NCBI GenBank assembly: GCA_036745875.1
Contig: DAIOFH010000059.1
Coordinates: forward strand, 1-23,217
Direction: 5' to 3'
Origin: DAIOFH01 sp036745875
GTDB taxonomy: Bacteria > Planctomycetota > SZUA-567
DNA: 23,217 nt
Both the position numbers and the translations under genes were made by a program. Positions 7,815-15,816 of this stretch are shown here, one piece after another (the first letter of the stretch is position 1; the number at the start of each line of letters is the position of its first letter). The notes below the pieces were generated by a model, which saw only the letters and a list, made by a program, of their open reading frames with translations, searched no databases and was not told the DNA's origin.

Positions 7815-8149
7815 GATAGAACCTTTCCGAAAAATACATAATCAGGAGATTTATATTGATATTTTTTTTTACAGTTGCGAATTCATACTTTTTATTTATA
7901 ATCAAAAATCTATCAAGGGATCACAACGCATAGACTAGATTTACCATCTATTTGACACTCTTCATTTAAATCGAAGTGATCCAGTACACTATTGTTGACT
8001 TGCTTGATCATCACCCAGCCATTTCACTATTTATCCAATTATTAATCTCTTTTTTCGTTAAGTCAGGAAAATATAGAGAGCTAGTTTTCGTAATCAATGT
8101 CCAGAACAACCTAGCAACTTTGTCCAACCATCCATGAGAGGGGTATATT
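7815..8149. other. AT-rich gene-free stretch between gluQ and the chemoreceptor
   Basis: This divergent intergenic region should hold promoters for both genes, but I see no convincing -35/-10 pair. TTGACA occurs at 7952-7957 without a good -10 box. A 7-bp inverted repeat, GGATCAC (7918-7924) and GTGATCC (7976-7982), encloses about 50 bases. Nine A in a row occur on the minus strand near 7862-7870. No coding sequence is supported. Confidence 0.5.
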
Positions 8150-10140
8150 ATGTCTATGTCCAAGAAAATTTTCTCCATCGTAATCCTGCTTATTGTAGTT
8201 GCGGTGGTTATTATGTGCCTCGGCCTGTATAGCATTAATACATTAAACGAGCAAATGGAAAGCACGGGACGCCTGGCTCAGCGCTCCGTCGCCATGAACC
8301 AGATGGACAGAACCATGGTCGAACGGCGGTTGGCTATTTTTACCCTGATCAACGAAACGGAACCCGACCGGATAAATGCGGCGAACAAGGCGGCGCAAGA
8401 TACGGAACCGGCCTTCGCCGCCATTCTCGCAAGATACAAGGACAACTTCCCCGTTCCCATTCCGCCCGAAATGGCCTCACGCGCCAACACTATCCAGAAG
8501 CTCTGGGACGATTACGTCAAGGTGACGGATGAAGTCGCCGTCTTGGGAGTCCAGAATACAACCTCCAAGCCATTGAACTCAATGACCGCACACAGCCGTT
8601 CTGGGACGGCGTAGGCGAGCAGCTTGCAGTCAAGCTGGCCCAATCGGATGATCCCGACATGGCAAGGTTCCGCATGCTCGCGCAGGACGCGCGCGTCAAC
8701 TTCACCCGCTTCCGCCTCAACCTGAACAAACTCATGACCGCGATAACCGCCCAACAGGTGGGTGCCTATGAGGCGCTCACAATGGATTATGTCGGCAGGG
8801 TGGACACCGCTGTCACCGACATCGCGCGCAGTGTCCCTGCCAATCTAGGCGGTTCTGAGGCGGCAAAGCTAGCGGAAGAACTGAATGTGACCGGCAAAGG
8901 CACCATCGCCCAGATCGTTCCGTTGATCCGGGAAAACTCAAACGGCAAGGCGATCGCCCTGTTTGAATCGGATGGAGCAAAGGCACGGACAGCTCTCGAC
9001 AATTATACCAACGAACTCATCGCGCAAGCTGAAATTTCCATGACGTCCAACCTCGCCGCATCCGCCGCCACAGGACGCTTCGTCAACACCTTGATGATAA
9101 TCATAAGCGCAGTGGGTATCGTCGTCGGCATTGTCCTCGCCTATATCACCATCACCAGCATCATCAAAAACCTGCATAACATCATCCAGGGTCTAGGCGC
9201 CAATTCAGCCGAAGTGTATGCCGCATCCAACCAAATAAGCACCGGTTCCCAGAACCTTGCCGAAGGCTCCACGAAACAAGCGGCATCTTTGGAAGAAACG
9301 TCTTACGCCTTGGAACAGATGGCCTCCATGACCCGCCAGAACGCCGACAACGCCACCAAAACCAACGACACCACAATCAACAACGACAAATTGATAGGCG
9401 AAGGCGCAACCGCCGTCTCCAATATGGGACGGGCCATGTCCGAGATCAGCGACTCGGCGGAAAAGATTTCCAACATCATTAAAACGATCGAGGAAATCGC
9501 CTTCAACACCAATCTGCTGGCGCTCAATGCGGCAGTCGAAGCGGCGCGCGCCGGCGAGGCGGGCAAGGGCTTTGCCGTTGTCGCAGACGAAGTCAGGAAC
9601 CTCGCGCAGCGCTCGGCCGGTGCGGCGCGGGATACCACCACCCTTATCGAAGGCACCGTCGACAGGGTCAAGAACGGCTCGGCGATTTCGCAGGAACTCG
9701 AATCCAGCTTCAAACAGATACAGGAAGGTTCCGCCACGGTCGGCCGTCTCATCGCCGAAATCACGGCAGCGACGAATGAGCAGGCGCAGGGCGTCGACCA
9801 GGTCAACACCACCGTGGCCCAGATGGACAAGGTCACCCAGTCCAATGCCGCGACTGCCGAACAGTCGGCCTCCGCGTCGGAAGAACTCTCCGCCCAGGCT
9901 TCGAACTTGAACGACATGGTCCAGGAACTCGTGTCGCTGGTCGAAGGCAATAGCGGCGGCAACGGCCGCAAATCCGTGTCGACGGGAAGCCCGAGGAAAG
10001 CGATACCGGCCGCAAGGCGCGGCGCACCGGCGGCCGAACGTAAGGCATTGTCCGGACCGGTCTCGTCAAGCGCTCCCTCCAAGGTAAGAACCGTCTCGGC
10101 GGAAGAAGTGATTCCGCTTGGCGAAGACGATGACTTCTAA
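8150..10140 (+). pseudogene. Methyl-accepting chemotaxis protein, HAMP-less, broken by one frameshift
   Basis: Adding one base near 8545-8547 (GGG) restores a 663-residue receptor. The first frame (from ATG 8150, with GAGAGGGG upstream) covers the N-terminal membrane segment (about 7-27) and part of a helical periplasmic sensor, then stops at 8614. The -1 frame continues the sensor without a gap (EYNLQAIELNDRTQPFWDG) to a second membrane segment (about 312-338) and the signalling domain ending at 10140. The conserved hairpin tip is present (IAFNTNLLALNAAVEAARAG, about 450-470), so it would bind CheA/CheW. There is no recognisable HAMP domain: the membrane segment runs almost directly into the methylation helix. 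No C-terminal NWETF-type pentapeptide is present. If the frameshift is real, only the downstream part could still be made, from an internal start such as ATG 8659. The ligand is unknown. Confidence 0.87.
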
Positions 10141-10155
10141 ACGAAGACGTATAAT

Positions 10156-10195
10156 GAAAAAGGACCGCCTGCTGCGTTCAGGCGGTCCTTTTTTT
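10156..10195. terminator. Strong bidirectional intrinsic terminator
   Basis: AGGACCGCCTG (10161-10171) pairs perfectly with CAGGCGGTCCT (10179-10189) over 11 bp with a 7-base loop. It is flanked by an A run before and a T run after. It serves the chemoreceptor (+) and the convergent methyltransferase (-). Confidence 0.95.
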
Positions 10196-10211
10196 ATTGA
10201 TATGCAGCACT

Positions 10212-10796
10212 TCAATCATTAACCCTCACCTTCGTTCCCCCGGCGTACCGGTAAATCCCGAACGACTGGTCCTGAAGAAAATCATACGACGCCACCAGAT
10301 CGTATCCCGCCTTTTCCATGATGGACTGTATTTCTTCCGCTTCGATCCCGTGGCGGTGCCCGGTGCCGCCGTCACGGTTCGGCAACCAGTCGATAATGGC
10401 GATCCTACCGTCCCTCTTCAGGGCGAAGCGCAGGTTGCGCATATAGGCCAAGGGTGACGGCAAATGATGGAAGGCGTTACGGCAAAACGCGAGGTCGCAG
10501 CTGTCTGGAGGAAGTGCACCGCCATTGGGTCCCGACCTGAGCGGCTCGACATTGCGGATGCCCCTCCGCCTGGCGTCGCCGGCTATAAGGCGCAGGAAGG
10601 CCTTGTCGATGTCGACCGCATACACCTTGCCCTGTGGACCCACCACTTCTGAAAATTTGAATGTATAGTATCCGCCGCCCGCGCCAATATCGGCGACCGT
10701 CATGCCGGGCTCCACAGCCAACGCCGCAAGCACTTCATCCACGTGCATCCTGGCTTTATGGTTGAGGCGGATCGCCTTTATTATTTTCAAAAACAT
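10212..10796 (-). CDS. Class I SAM-dependent methyltransferase
   Basis: A 194-residue soluble protein with a Rossmann-type methyltransferase fold. Motif I (VADIGAGGGYYT, 34-45) binds S-adenosylmethionine, the acidic residue ending strand 2 is Asp62 (YAVDID), and CRNAFHHLP (105-113) fits motif IV. This resembles the Methyltransf_11/25 (UbiE-like) group, but the methyl acceptor cannot be told from sequence. ATG 10796 has AAGGA 4 bases upstream. The gene is divergent from argF and converges on the chemoreceptor terminator, so it is transcribed alone. Confidence 0.85.
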   Translation of the reverse strand: MFLKIIKAIRLNHKARMHVDEVLAALAVEPGMTVADIGAGGGYYTFKFSEVVGPQGKVYAVDIDKAFLRLIAGDARRRGIRNVEPLRSGPNGGALPPDSCDLAFCRNAFHHLPSPLAYMRNLRFALKRDGRIAIIDWLPNRDGGTGHRHGIEAEEIQSIMEKAGYDLVASYDFLQDQSFGIYRYAGGTKVRVND

Positions 10797-10822
10797 CGTT
10801 TCCTTTCAACATCCTCATTTTC

Positions 10823-10836
10823 CCACTCAAGAGTGG
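10823..10836. promoter_or_regulatory. Inverted repeat at the methyltransferase transcription start
   Basis: CCACTC and GAGTGG flank AA. It lies at the predicted transcription start, just past the TATAAT box of the minus-strand promoter, a position suited to a repressor or a 5' hairpin. Only 6-bp arms, so modest support. Confidence 0.4.
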
Positions 10837-10838
10837 AC

Positions 10839-10866
10839 ATTATATCCGCAGGTTTTTTCAGGACAA
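10839..10866 (-). promoter_or_regulatory. Sigma70-type promoter of the methyltransferase gene
   Basis: TTGTCC (10866-10861) and perfect TATAAT (10844-10839) are spaced by 16 bases on the minus strand. The predicted leader is about 35 bases. Confidence 0.65.
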
Positions 10867-10896
10867 CCTCTAGTGGCGCTTTTTTTGTAAAATATG

Positions 10897-10925
10897 TTGT
10901 CACCGCACCCTTGCTGACGTATACA
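10897..10925 (+). promoter_or_regulatory. Sigma70-type promoter of argF
   Basis: TTGTCA (10897-10902) and TATACA (10920-10925) are 17 bases apart; a TATACT follows at 10928-10933. It is back to back with the methyltransferase promoter. Confidence 0.55.
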
Positions 10926-10951
10926 TTATACTTTCCATAATTGTCGTCATG

Positions 10952-10968
10952 GCGTTTTTTGAAAACGC
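10952..10968. repeat. Inverted repeat in the argF leader
   Basis: GCGTTTT and AAAACGC flank TTG, about 25 bases upstream of the argF start. It could be an operator or a small hairpin; no arginine-repressor-type site can be named from it. Confidence 0.35.
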
Positions 10969-10992
10969 AATAAGCGGGAAAGGATACTTTTG

Positions 10993-11910
10993 ATGAAGGA
11001 TTTCTTGGCTGTAGTGGATTTGTCCGTTGACCAGATGGCCGCCATACTGGACGAAAGCGCCAGGATGAAAAAGCGCTACCGCGCCGGCGTCCCTGACCAA
11101 CTTTACCAGGGCAAGACGCTTGGCATGTATTTTGAAAAACCGTCCCTCCGGACGCGCGTTTCCCTCGAGTCGGCCATCACTTCCATGGGCGGAAATGCCG
11201 TGGCGCTCGAAGCGAAAATCCCAGGCGAACTCTGGGAACGCGAATGCGTCAAAGACCAGGCCAGGGTTATGAGCCGTTTCGTCCATATCGTCACCATGCG
11301 CACCTTTTCCCAGGACGTTATAGAAGAATTCGCGCGCGAGGCCACCGTGCCGGTAATCAACGTCTTGTCCGATTTTTCCCACCCCACCCAGGCCATGGCG
11401 GACTTCCTCACCTTCCGCGAACATTTCGGCGACCTCCAGGGAAAAACCATGACCTATCTCGGGGACGGCAACAACGTCGCCCGCTCCCTTCTCGCCTCCG
11501 CGGCGCTGTCCGGCGTCAGGTTCATCTGGTCCGGTCCGAAGGGGTATGAAATAGACGGTCCGTTCGTCCAGCGCGTCAAGGCCAAGTGCCCCAAGATGGA
11601 CTTCGTACAAGAAAACGACCCGATAAAAGCGGTCAAGGACGCGGATGTCGTCTACACCGACGTCTGGGCCAGCATGGGACAGGAAGCCGAGGCGGCGAAG
11701 CGCGAACAAGAGTTCATGCCCTACCAGATCAACGACAGCCTTCTCGCCAAAGCCCCGAAAACGGCAAAGGTCATGCACTGCCTTCCCGCCCACCGCGGCT
11801 CCGAGATCACCGACGCCGTGATGGACGGCAACAAGGCGATTGTCTACGACCAGGCGGAAAACCGCATGCATGTCTATCGCGGACTGTTTTCCCTGCTCAG
11901 TAGGATGTGA
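10993..11910 (+). CDS. argF: Ornithine carbamoyltransferase
   Basis: Catalyses carbamoyl phosphate plus ornithine to citrulline in arginine synthesis. The 305-residue length is normal. The carbamoyl-phosphate loop is SLRTR (51-55, the family STRTR variant), followed by Arg103 (MRTF), HPTQ (130-133), the ornithine loop DVWASMGQE (223-231) and HCLPAHRG (262-269). These distinguish it from aspartate carbamoyltransferase. ATG 10993 sits 8 bases after GGAAAGGA; a TTG at 10990 directly before it is a possible alternative start. No other arginine gene is adjacent. It has its own promoter, and accB downstream has another, so argF appears monocistronic. Confidence 0.95.
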   Translation: MKDFLAVVDLSVDQMAAILDESARMKKRYRAGVPDQLYQGKTLGMYFEKPSLRTRVSLESAITSMGGNAVALEAKIPGELWERECVKDQARVMSRFVHIVTMRTFSQDVIEEFAREATVPVINVLSDFSHPTQAMADFLTFREHFGDLQGKTMTYLGDGNNVARSLLASAALSGVRFIWSGPKGYEIDGPFVQRVKAKCPKMDFVQENDPIKAVKDADVVYTDVWASMGQEAEAAKREQEFMPYQINDSLLAKAPKTAKVMHCLPAHRGSEITDAVMDGNKAIVYDQAENRMHVYRGLFSLLSRM

Positions 11911-11917
11911 CAAGTCC

Positions 11918-11946
11918 TTGTGCCGGCTGGTGTTTATCGTTATAAT
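11918..11946 (+). promoter_or_regulatory. Putative promoter of accB
   Basis: A perfect TATAAT (11941-11946) lies 17 bases after TTGTGC (11918-11923). The -35 match is weak. The leader contains CCGGC/GCCGG near 11957-11970. Confidence 0.55.
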
Positions 11947-12004
11947 GTATCTGCTTGTCCGGCATGCGCCGGGCGCCATATCAGTTTATGATTAAAGGTC
12001 TTCT

Positions 12005-12478
12005 ATGAGTGTTGACAAAATTAGCGCATTGTTGGAATTGATGAAAGAATACGACCTTGTGGAAATGGAGGTCGAGGAAAAAGATTTCTCGGTGGCTCTC
12101 CGTAAGCAAGGAGCCTTTTGTGCGCAGCCGATGATGCCTGTAGGCTACGCCCAGCCGATGCCGATGGCCGCACCCGCCCCAATGCAGGGACAGCCGGCCG
12201 CCCAACCGGCCGCGCCCGCCGCCGCGGCAGATCCCGGACTGGTTGAAATAAAGAGCCCGATAGTCGGGACCTTCTACCGGACGCCCTCTCCCGAGGCCGA
12301 TCCCTTCGTGAAGGAAGGCGACAAGGTCCAGAAGGACACCGTTGTCTGCATCATCGAAGCGATGAAGATCATGAACGAGATCAAGGCTGAAATGGACGGC
12401 GCCATAGAACGGGTATTGGTGGAAAGCGGCGAACCAGTGGAGTACGGCCAACCGCTCTTCCTGGTACGGAAAGGCTAG
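12005..12478 (+). CDS. accB: Biotin carboxyl carrier protein of acetyl-CoA carboxylase
   Basis: The carrier holds the biotin that shuttles the carboxyl group between biotin carboxylase and carboxyltransferase at the first step of fatty acid synthesis. Its 157 residues have the classic layout: a short N-terminal helical part (1-38), a Pro/Ala/Gln/Met-rich flexible linker (about 40-76), then the biotinyl domain (77-157) with EAMKIMN and biotin-accepting Lys121. ATG 12005 is preceded by AAAGG at about 6 bases. accC follows after 141 bases, so the two are probably in one transcript, though the gap contains a repeat tract. Confidence 0.96.
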   Translation: MSVDKISALLELMKEYDLVEMEVEEKDFSVALRKQGAFCAQPMMPVGYAQPMPMAAPAPMQGQPAAQPAAPAAAADPGLVEIKSPIVGTFYRTPSPEADPFVKEGDKVQKDTVVCIIEAMKIMNEIKAEMDGAIERVLVESGEPVEYGQPLFLVRKG

Positions 12479-12483
12479 CCAAT

Positions 12484-12511
12484 CCGGTTACTGGTTAATT
12501 GGTAAGAGTTA
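12484..12511 (+). repeat. Degenerate tandem 7-base repeat between accB and accC
   Basis: Four imperfect heptamers starting at 12486 read GGTTACT, GGTTAAT, TGGTAAG and AGTTAAC. The remainder of the gap to accC contains a 6-bp inverted repeat (ACAGCT at 12563-12568, AGCTGT at 12572-12577) and no gene. Confidence 0.45.
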
Positions 12512-12619
12512 ACGACGACTTCATTTAAAGAAGCGGGCGGATATTCAATATGAGAATTTTCGACAGCTATTAGCTGTTCGCCACATTCAATCTTTGCCCC
12601 TCAACGGATCACTATCTCT

Positions 12620-13957
12620 ATGTTCAAAAGAGTGCTTATAGCGAATCGCGGTGAAATCGCCTGCCGCATCATCAGAGCTTGCCGCAAGCTCGGCATCGAG
12701 TCCGTCGCCGTCTATTCCGAGGCGGACAGGGAGTCTCTGCACGTCAAGATGGCGACAGTGTCCATCTGCATCGGGCCGAATGAATCGGCCAAGTCCTACC
12801 TGCACATACCGTCCATAGTCTCCGCCATGGAAATATCCAACGTCGACGCCATCCATCCCGGTTACGGATTCCTTTCCGAGAACGGCCATTTCGCCGACAT
12901 TTGCCGCAGCCTGGACATTGCCTTTATCGGGCCGTCTTCCGAAGCGATGGCCAAGATGTCCGACAAAGCCGGAGCCCGCGCACTCGCCAAGTCATGCGGA
13001 GTTCCCACCCTTCCCGGTTCCGAAGGAATAATCGCGGACGACGAGGACGGGATGCGGCTCGCGCGACAGATCGGCTACCCCGTCATAGTCAAAGCTTCGG
13101 CCGGAGGCGGCGGCCGCGGCATCCGCGTCGCCCACAACGACGCCGCCCTCAGGATCGGCATGTCGTCGGCCCGGGCGGAGGCGGAAGCCAATTTCGGCGA
13201 TGGTTCACTTTACCTGGAAAAATTCCTCACCAAGCCCAGGCATGTCGAAGTCCAGGTGCTTTGCGACGAGCACGGCAACGTCATACACCTTGGCGAACGA
13301 GACTGCACCACCCAGCGCCGCCACCAGAAATTGATCGAGGAATCCCCGTCTCCGGTGATCGACAAGTCGACCCGCCGCGCCATGGGCGACGCCGCCGTCA
13401 AGCTCTGCAAGGCATCGGGCTACACCAACGCGGGAACGATCGAATTCCTCTACGAGGACGGGAAGTTTTATTTCATGGAAATGAACACCCGCATCCAAGT
13501 CGAGCATCCGGTCACGGAGATGGTCACCGGCATAGACCTCATCGAGGAACAGCTCAGGGTAGCCGCAGGCGAGACGCTCCGCTGGAGGCAAAAGGACATC
13601 CACCACCACGGCCACGCGATGGAATTCCGCATCAATGCCGAGGACCCGGAGCGCCGCTTCGCCCCCAACCCCGGCACGATCAGGATATTTGTCCCGCCTG
13701 AAGCGGAAGGCGTGCGCACCGACTCGTTCATCTATTCCGGCTACCGCATCACGCCGTATTACGATTCGATGATCGCCAAATTGATCGTCCATGGCGAAAA
13801 CCGCCAGGACTGCATAACGAAAGCCAAGCAGGCTCTGAGGGACACCATACTGGAAGGCATCAACACGACGATTCCCTTCCACCTCAACATGCTTGAAAAC
13901 GTCCAGTTTGTTAAATCCGAATTCGACATAAACTTTGTCGACAAGCTCTACAGCTAA
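12620..13957 (+). CDS. accC: Biotin carboxylase subunit of acetyl-CoA carboxylase
   Basis: Carboxylates biotin on AccB using ATP and bicarbonate. The 445-residue length is typical of the stand-alone subunit. The order is the N-terminal biotin carboxylase domain (1-112), ATP-grasp (115-325) and C-terminal domain (335-442). Visible motifs are NRGEIACR (9-16), HPGYGFLSEN (79-88), the glycine-rich loop KASAGGGGRG (158-167) with Lys159, and EMNTRIQVEHPVTE (287-300) with the catalytic Arg291 and the Gln-Val-Glu triplet. The ATG at 12620 has only a weak upstream GGA, so its translation start signal is weaker than its neighbours'. It precedes the AmaP-like gene by 20 bases. Confidence 0.96.
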   Translation: MFKRVLIANRGEIACRIIRACRKLGIESVAVYSEADRESLHVKMATVSICIGPNESAKSYLHIPSIVSAMEISNVDAIHPGYGFLSENGHFADICRSLDIAFIGPSSEAMAKMSDKAGARALAKSCGVPTLPGSEGIIADDEDGMRLARQIGYPVIVKASAGGGGRGIRVAHNDAALRIGMSSARAEAEANFGDGSLYLEKFLTKPRHVEVQVLCDEHGNVIHLGERDCTTQRRHQKLIEESPSPVIDKSTRRAMGDAAVKLCKASGYTNAGTIEFLYEDGKFYFMEMNTRIQVEHPVTEMVTGIDLIEEQLRVAAGETLRWRQKDIHHHGHAMEFRINAEDPERRFAPNPGTIRIFVPPEAEGVRTDSFIYSGYRITPYYDSMIAKLIVHGENRQDCITKAKQALRDTILEGINTTIPFHLNMLENVQFVKSEFDINFVDKLYS

Positions 13958-13977
13958 CCTAAAGAGGAGACGGGGCA

Positions 13978-14580
13978 ATGCGTAAAGTCGTCGATTTTGC
14001 CAATGTGGTTGCCACGGTGATTTTGGGGTTATACCTGATTCTGCTGGCGGTGTTTCGTTCTTCCTCCCTACTGGCGTTCCCCGACTGGTTGACGTCCTCC
14101 GGAGTCATCGTCGCCACCTTCCTGGTGGGGTTGTTCCTGGTGGGCATCAACGTCAAGACGCTCTCGGAGGAATGGAAAGCCGGAGGCCTCAGGCGCAACC
14201 TGAGGATCACCACCGACAACGGCCAGAACGAACTTTCCGTCGCAGCCCTGGAGATGCTCCTCCTGAGGGACCTTAAAAACCAACCCGACATCGTCGAGCC
14301 CACCGTCCACCTGCAGCCCAGGGACGAAGGCAGGCCGATGCTGTGCCAGCTTGAATTGAAGCTGCGCCGCCAGAACGACGTCATCCACAGGATTGATGCG
14401 ATCAAAACGCATATCCGTTCGATATTCGACAACATGATTCCTGGCGGCCTCACAGTGGAAGTACAGGCGGAAGTCAGGGATTTCGTCGAGGATGCGCCAA
14501 AGCAGCGCGTATCGGTCCAGGGCGAGGGCGAGTTCAACGGCCCCGTATACACCGACGACAGCGAAAGCGAAGGCATTTAG
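13978..14580 (+). CDS. AmaP-like membrane protein (Asp23-related domain)
   Basis: A 200-residue protein with two N-terminal membrane segments (about 10-30 and 42-62), followed by a cytoplasmic domain (about 75-180) whose pattern fits the alkaline-shock AmaP/Asp23 type: GQNELSVAALE, then alternating hydrophobic strands, and MIPGGLTVEVQAEVRD. In Firmicutes AmaP anchors Asp23 to the membrane and affects the envelope stress response; whether this protein does so is inference. AGAGGAGA lies upstream of ATG 13978, 20 bases after accC, and a terminator follows the gene, so it closes the acc transcript. In Firmicutes asp23/amaP genes also often lie beside accBC, which supports the call, but no asp23 is present here. 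Confidence 0.6.
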   Translation: MRKVVDFANVVATVILGLYLILLAVFRSSSLLAFPDWLTSSGVIVATFLVGLFLVGINVKTLSEEWKAGGLRRNLRITTDNGQNELSVAALEMLLLRDLKNQPDIVEPTVHLQPRDEGRPMLCQLELKLRRQNDVIHRIDAIKTHIRSIFDNMIPGGLTVEVQAEVRDFVEDAPKQRVSVQGEGEFNGPVYTDDSESEGI

Positions 14581-14675
14581 CGCCCGGCCTCCCTCCTGAC
14601 CATGGTCAAATGCAAAAGACCGCCGGGATGTCGCGCTGGCAATTCACCGAAATTACCATTGGATTCTATCAGCCA

Positions 14676-14716
14676 AGGGGACTGGCCGCAGAGGCGCGGT
14701 CCCCTGTTATTTTTTG
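14676..14716 (+). terminator. Intrinsic terminator or attenuator immediately before queA
   Basis: AGGGGAC (14676-14682) pairs with GTCCCCT (14699-14705), and TGTTATTTTTT follows. It ends the acc-amaP transcript. The T run ends only about 8 bases from the queA ATG, and the queA ribosome-binding GGGG (14716-14719) is complementary to the CCCC of the 3' arm. Confidence 0.75.
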
Positions 14717-14724
14717 GGGTGTGA

Positions 14725-15813
14725 ATGACGCGAACCGATACGCACGGCGACTTACTGGCGGATTATGTTTTTGACCTTCCAGAAAGCCTTATAGCCCAGC
14801 ATCCCGCCGAACGACGGGACGCCTCTCGCCTGATGACATTGCAGCCTGACGGCGAAACCGGGGACAAATATTTTTCCGACCTGCCGAGGGAATTGCGCCA
14901 AGGGGACATCCTGGTCAGGAATAATGCGAAAGTGCTGCCCGCCCGGCTTATCGGCAAACGCGCCGGCGGCGGCAGGACGGAAATCCTCCTGGTGCGCCAG
15001 GACTTTGTCGACGGGGAGGAAGCCTGGCTGTGCCTGGCTCGGCCGGCAAGCCATCTAAAGCCGGGCAAGGAAGTGTCCTTCGGCGACGGCGAGATGACTG
15101 CGCGCATAATGAAAAAAGGCGCTGGCGGCCAGGCCTGGGTGACGTTTTCAGCCAAGGGCCGGGAGTTCAGGGCGCTCATAGAGCATCTAGGCATGATGCC
15201 GTTGCCGCCCTATATCACGCGGCCGGGACAGGTGCCAAGCCAGGAAGACAGGGTCCGTTACCAGACTTCCTACGCTAGTAAGGAAGGCGCAGTCGCCGCG
15301 CCGACGGCCGGATTGCATTTTACTCCGGAACTGGACGAACAAATCAGGTCGCTGGGGGTGGAAATCCATGAAATAACGCTGTATGTCGGCCCCGGCACGT
15401 TCCGTCCCATCAAGGTCGACAACCTTGTCGAACACAGGATGGATGCGGAACGCTATGAAATCGCCCCCGACCTGTGGCGGCATCTGCAGGAAGCGAAGCG
15501 GCAAGGCCGTCGCCTGGTCGCCGTAGGGACGACGACGTCCAGGGCCTTGGAGTCCGCCGCTCTCGCCGTGTCCCAGGACGCCAACGAGGCGGATTGCCTG
15601 GATGCCTGGACGGAGTTGTTTATCAGGCCGGGATTCGAGTTCAGGATGCTTGACGGGATGGTCACGAACTTCCATTTGCCCGGCTCGTCATTGATAGTGA
15701 TGCTGTCAGCATTTATCGGAAGGGAAAGAATCTTGTCCGCCTATGGGCGGGCGGTTGAAAAAAAATACCGTTTTTACTCCTACGGCGACGCCATGCTGGT
15801 GTGGAAGCCGTAA
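14725..15813 (+). CDS. queA: S-adenosylmethionine:tRNA ribosyltransferase-isomerase
   Basis: QueA transfers and isomerises the ribosyl part of S-adenosylmethionine onto preQ1-modified tRNA, giving epoxyqueuosine. Its 362 residues are full length. Family signatures are present throughout: AQHPAERRDASRL near the start, NNAKVLPARL, RYQTSYA followed by GAVAAPTAGLHFT, YVGPGTFRPI, EHRMDAERYE, VGTTTSRALE, TNFHLPGSSL and the C-terminal YRFYSYGDAML. ATG 14725 follows GGGGTGTGA. The gene begins just after a terminator-like hairpin and is followed after 3 bases by a DUF2062 gene. The pathway partner gluQ is elsewhere in the window. Confidence 0.97.
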   Translation: MTRTDTHGDLLADYVFDLPESLIAQHPAERRDASRLMTLQPDGETGDKYFSDLPRELRQGDILVRNNAKVLPARLIGKRAGGGRTEILLVRQDFVDGEEAWLCLARPASHLKPGKEVSFGDGEMTARIMKKGAGGQAWVTFSAKGREFRALIEHLGMMPLPPYITRPGQVPSQEDRVRYQTSYASKEGAVAAPTAGLHFTPELDEQIRSLGVEIHEITLYVGPGTFRPIKVDNLVEHRMDAERYEIAPDLWRHLQEAKRQGRRLVAVGTTTSRALESAALAVSQDANEADCLDAWTELFIRPGFEFRMLDGMVTNFHLPGSSLIVMLSAFIGRERILSAYGRAVEKKYRFYSYGDAMLVWKP

Positions 15814-15816
15814 TAA

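Noticed and set aside
10900..11979. 359-codon open frame opposite argF
   Set aside because: The + strand holds a complete ornithine carbamoyltransferase; the antisense frame has no recognisable domain.
12550..12573. Seven-codon frame (MRIFDSY) before accC as a leader peptide
   Set aside because: No attenuator structure or regulatory codon run accompanies it; such a short frame is expected by chance.
14581..14675. preQ1 riboswitch upstream of queA
   Set aside because: I could not find the aptamer stem or the A-rich tail of known preQ1 classes.
12600..15813. Intact coding genes as further frameshift candidates (accC, AmaP-like, queA)
   Set aside because: All three run full length with family motifs continuous to the C-terminus.
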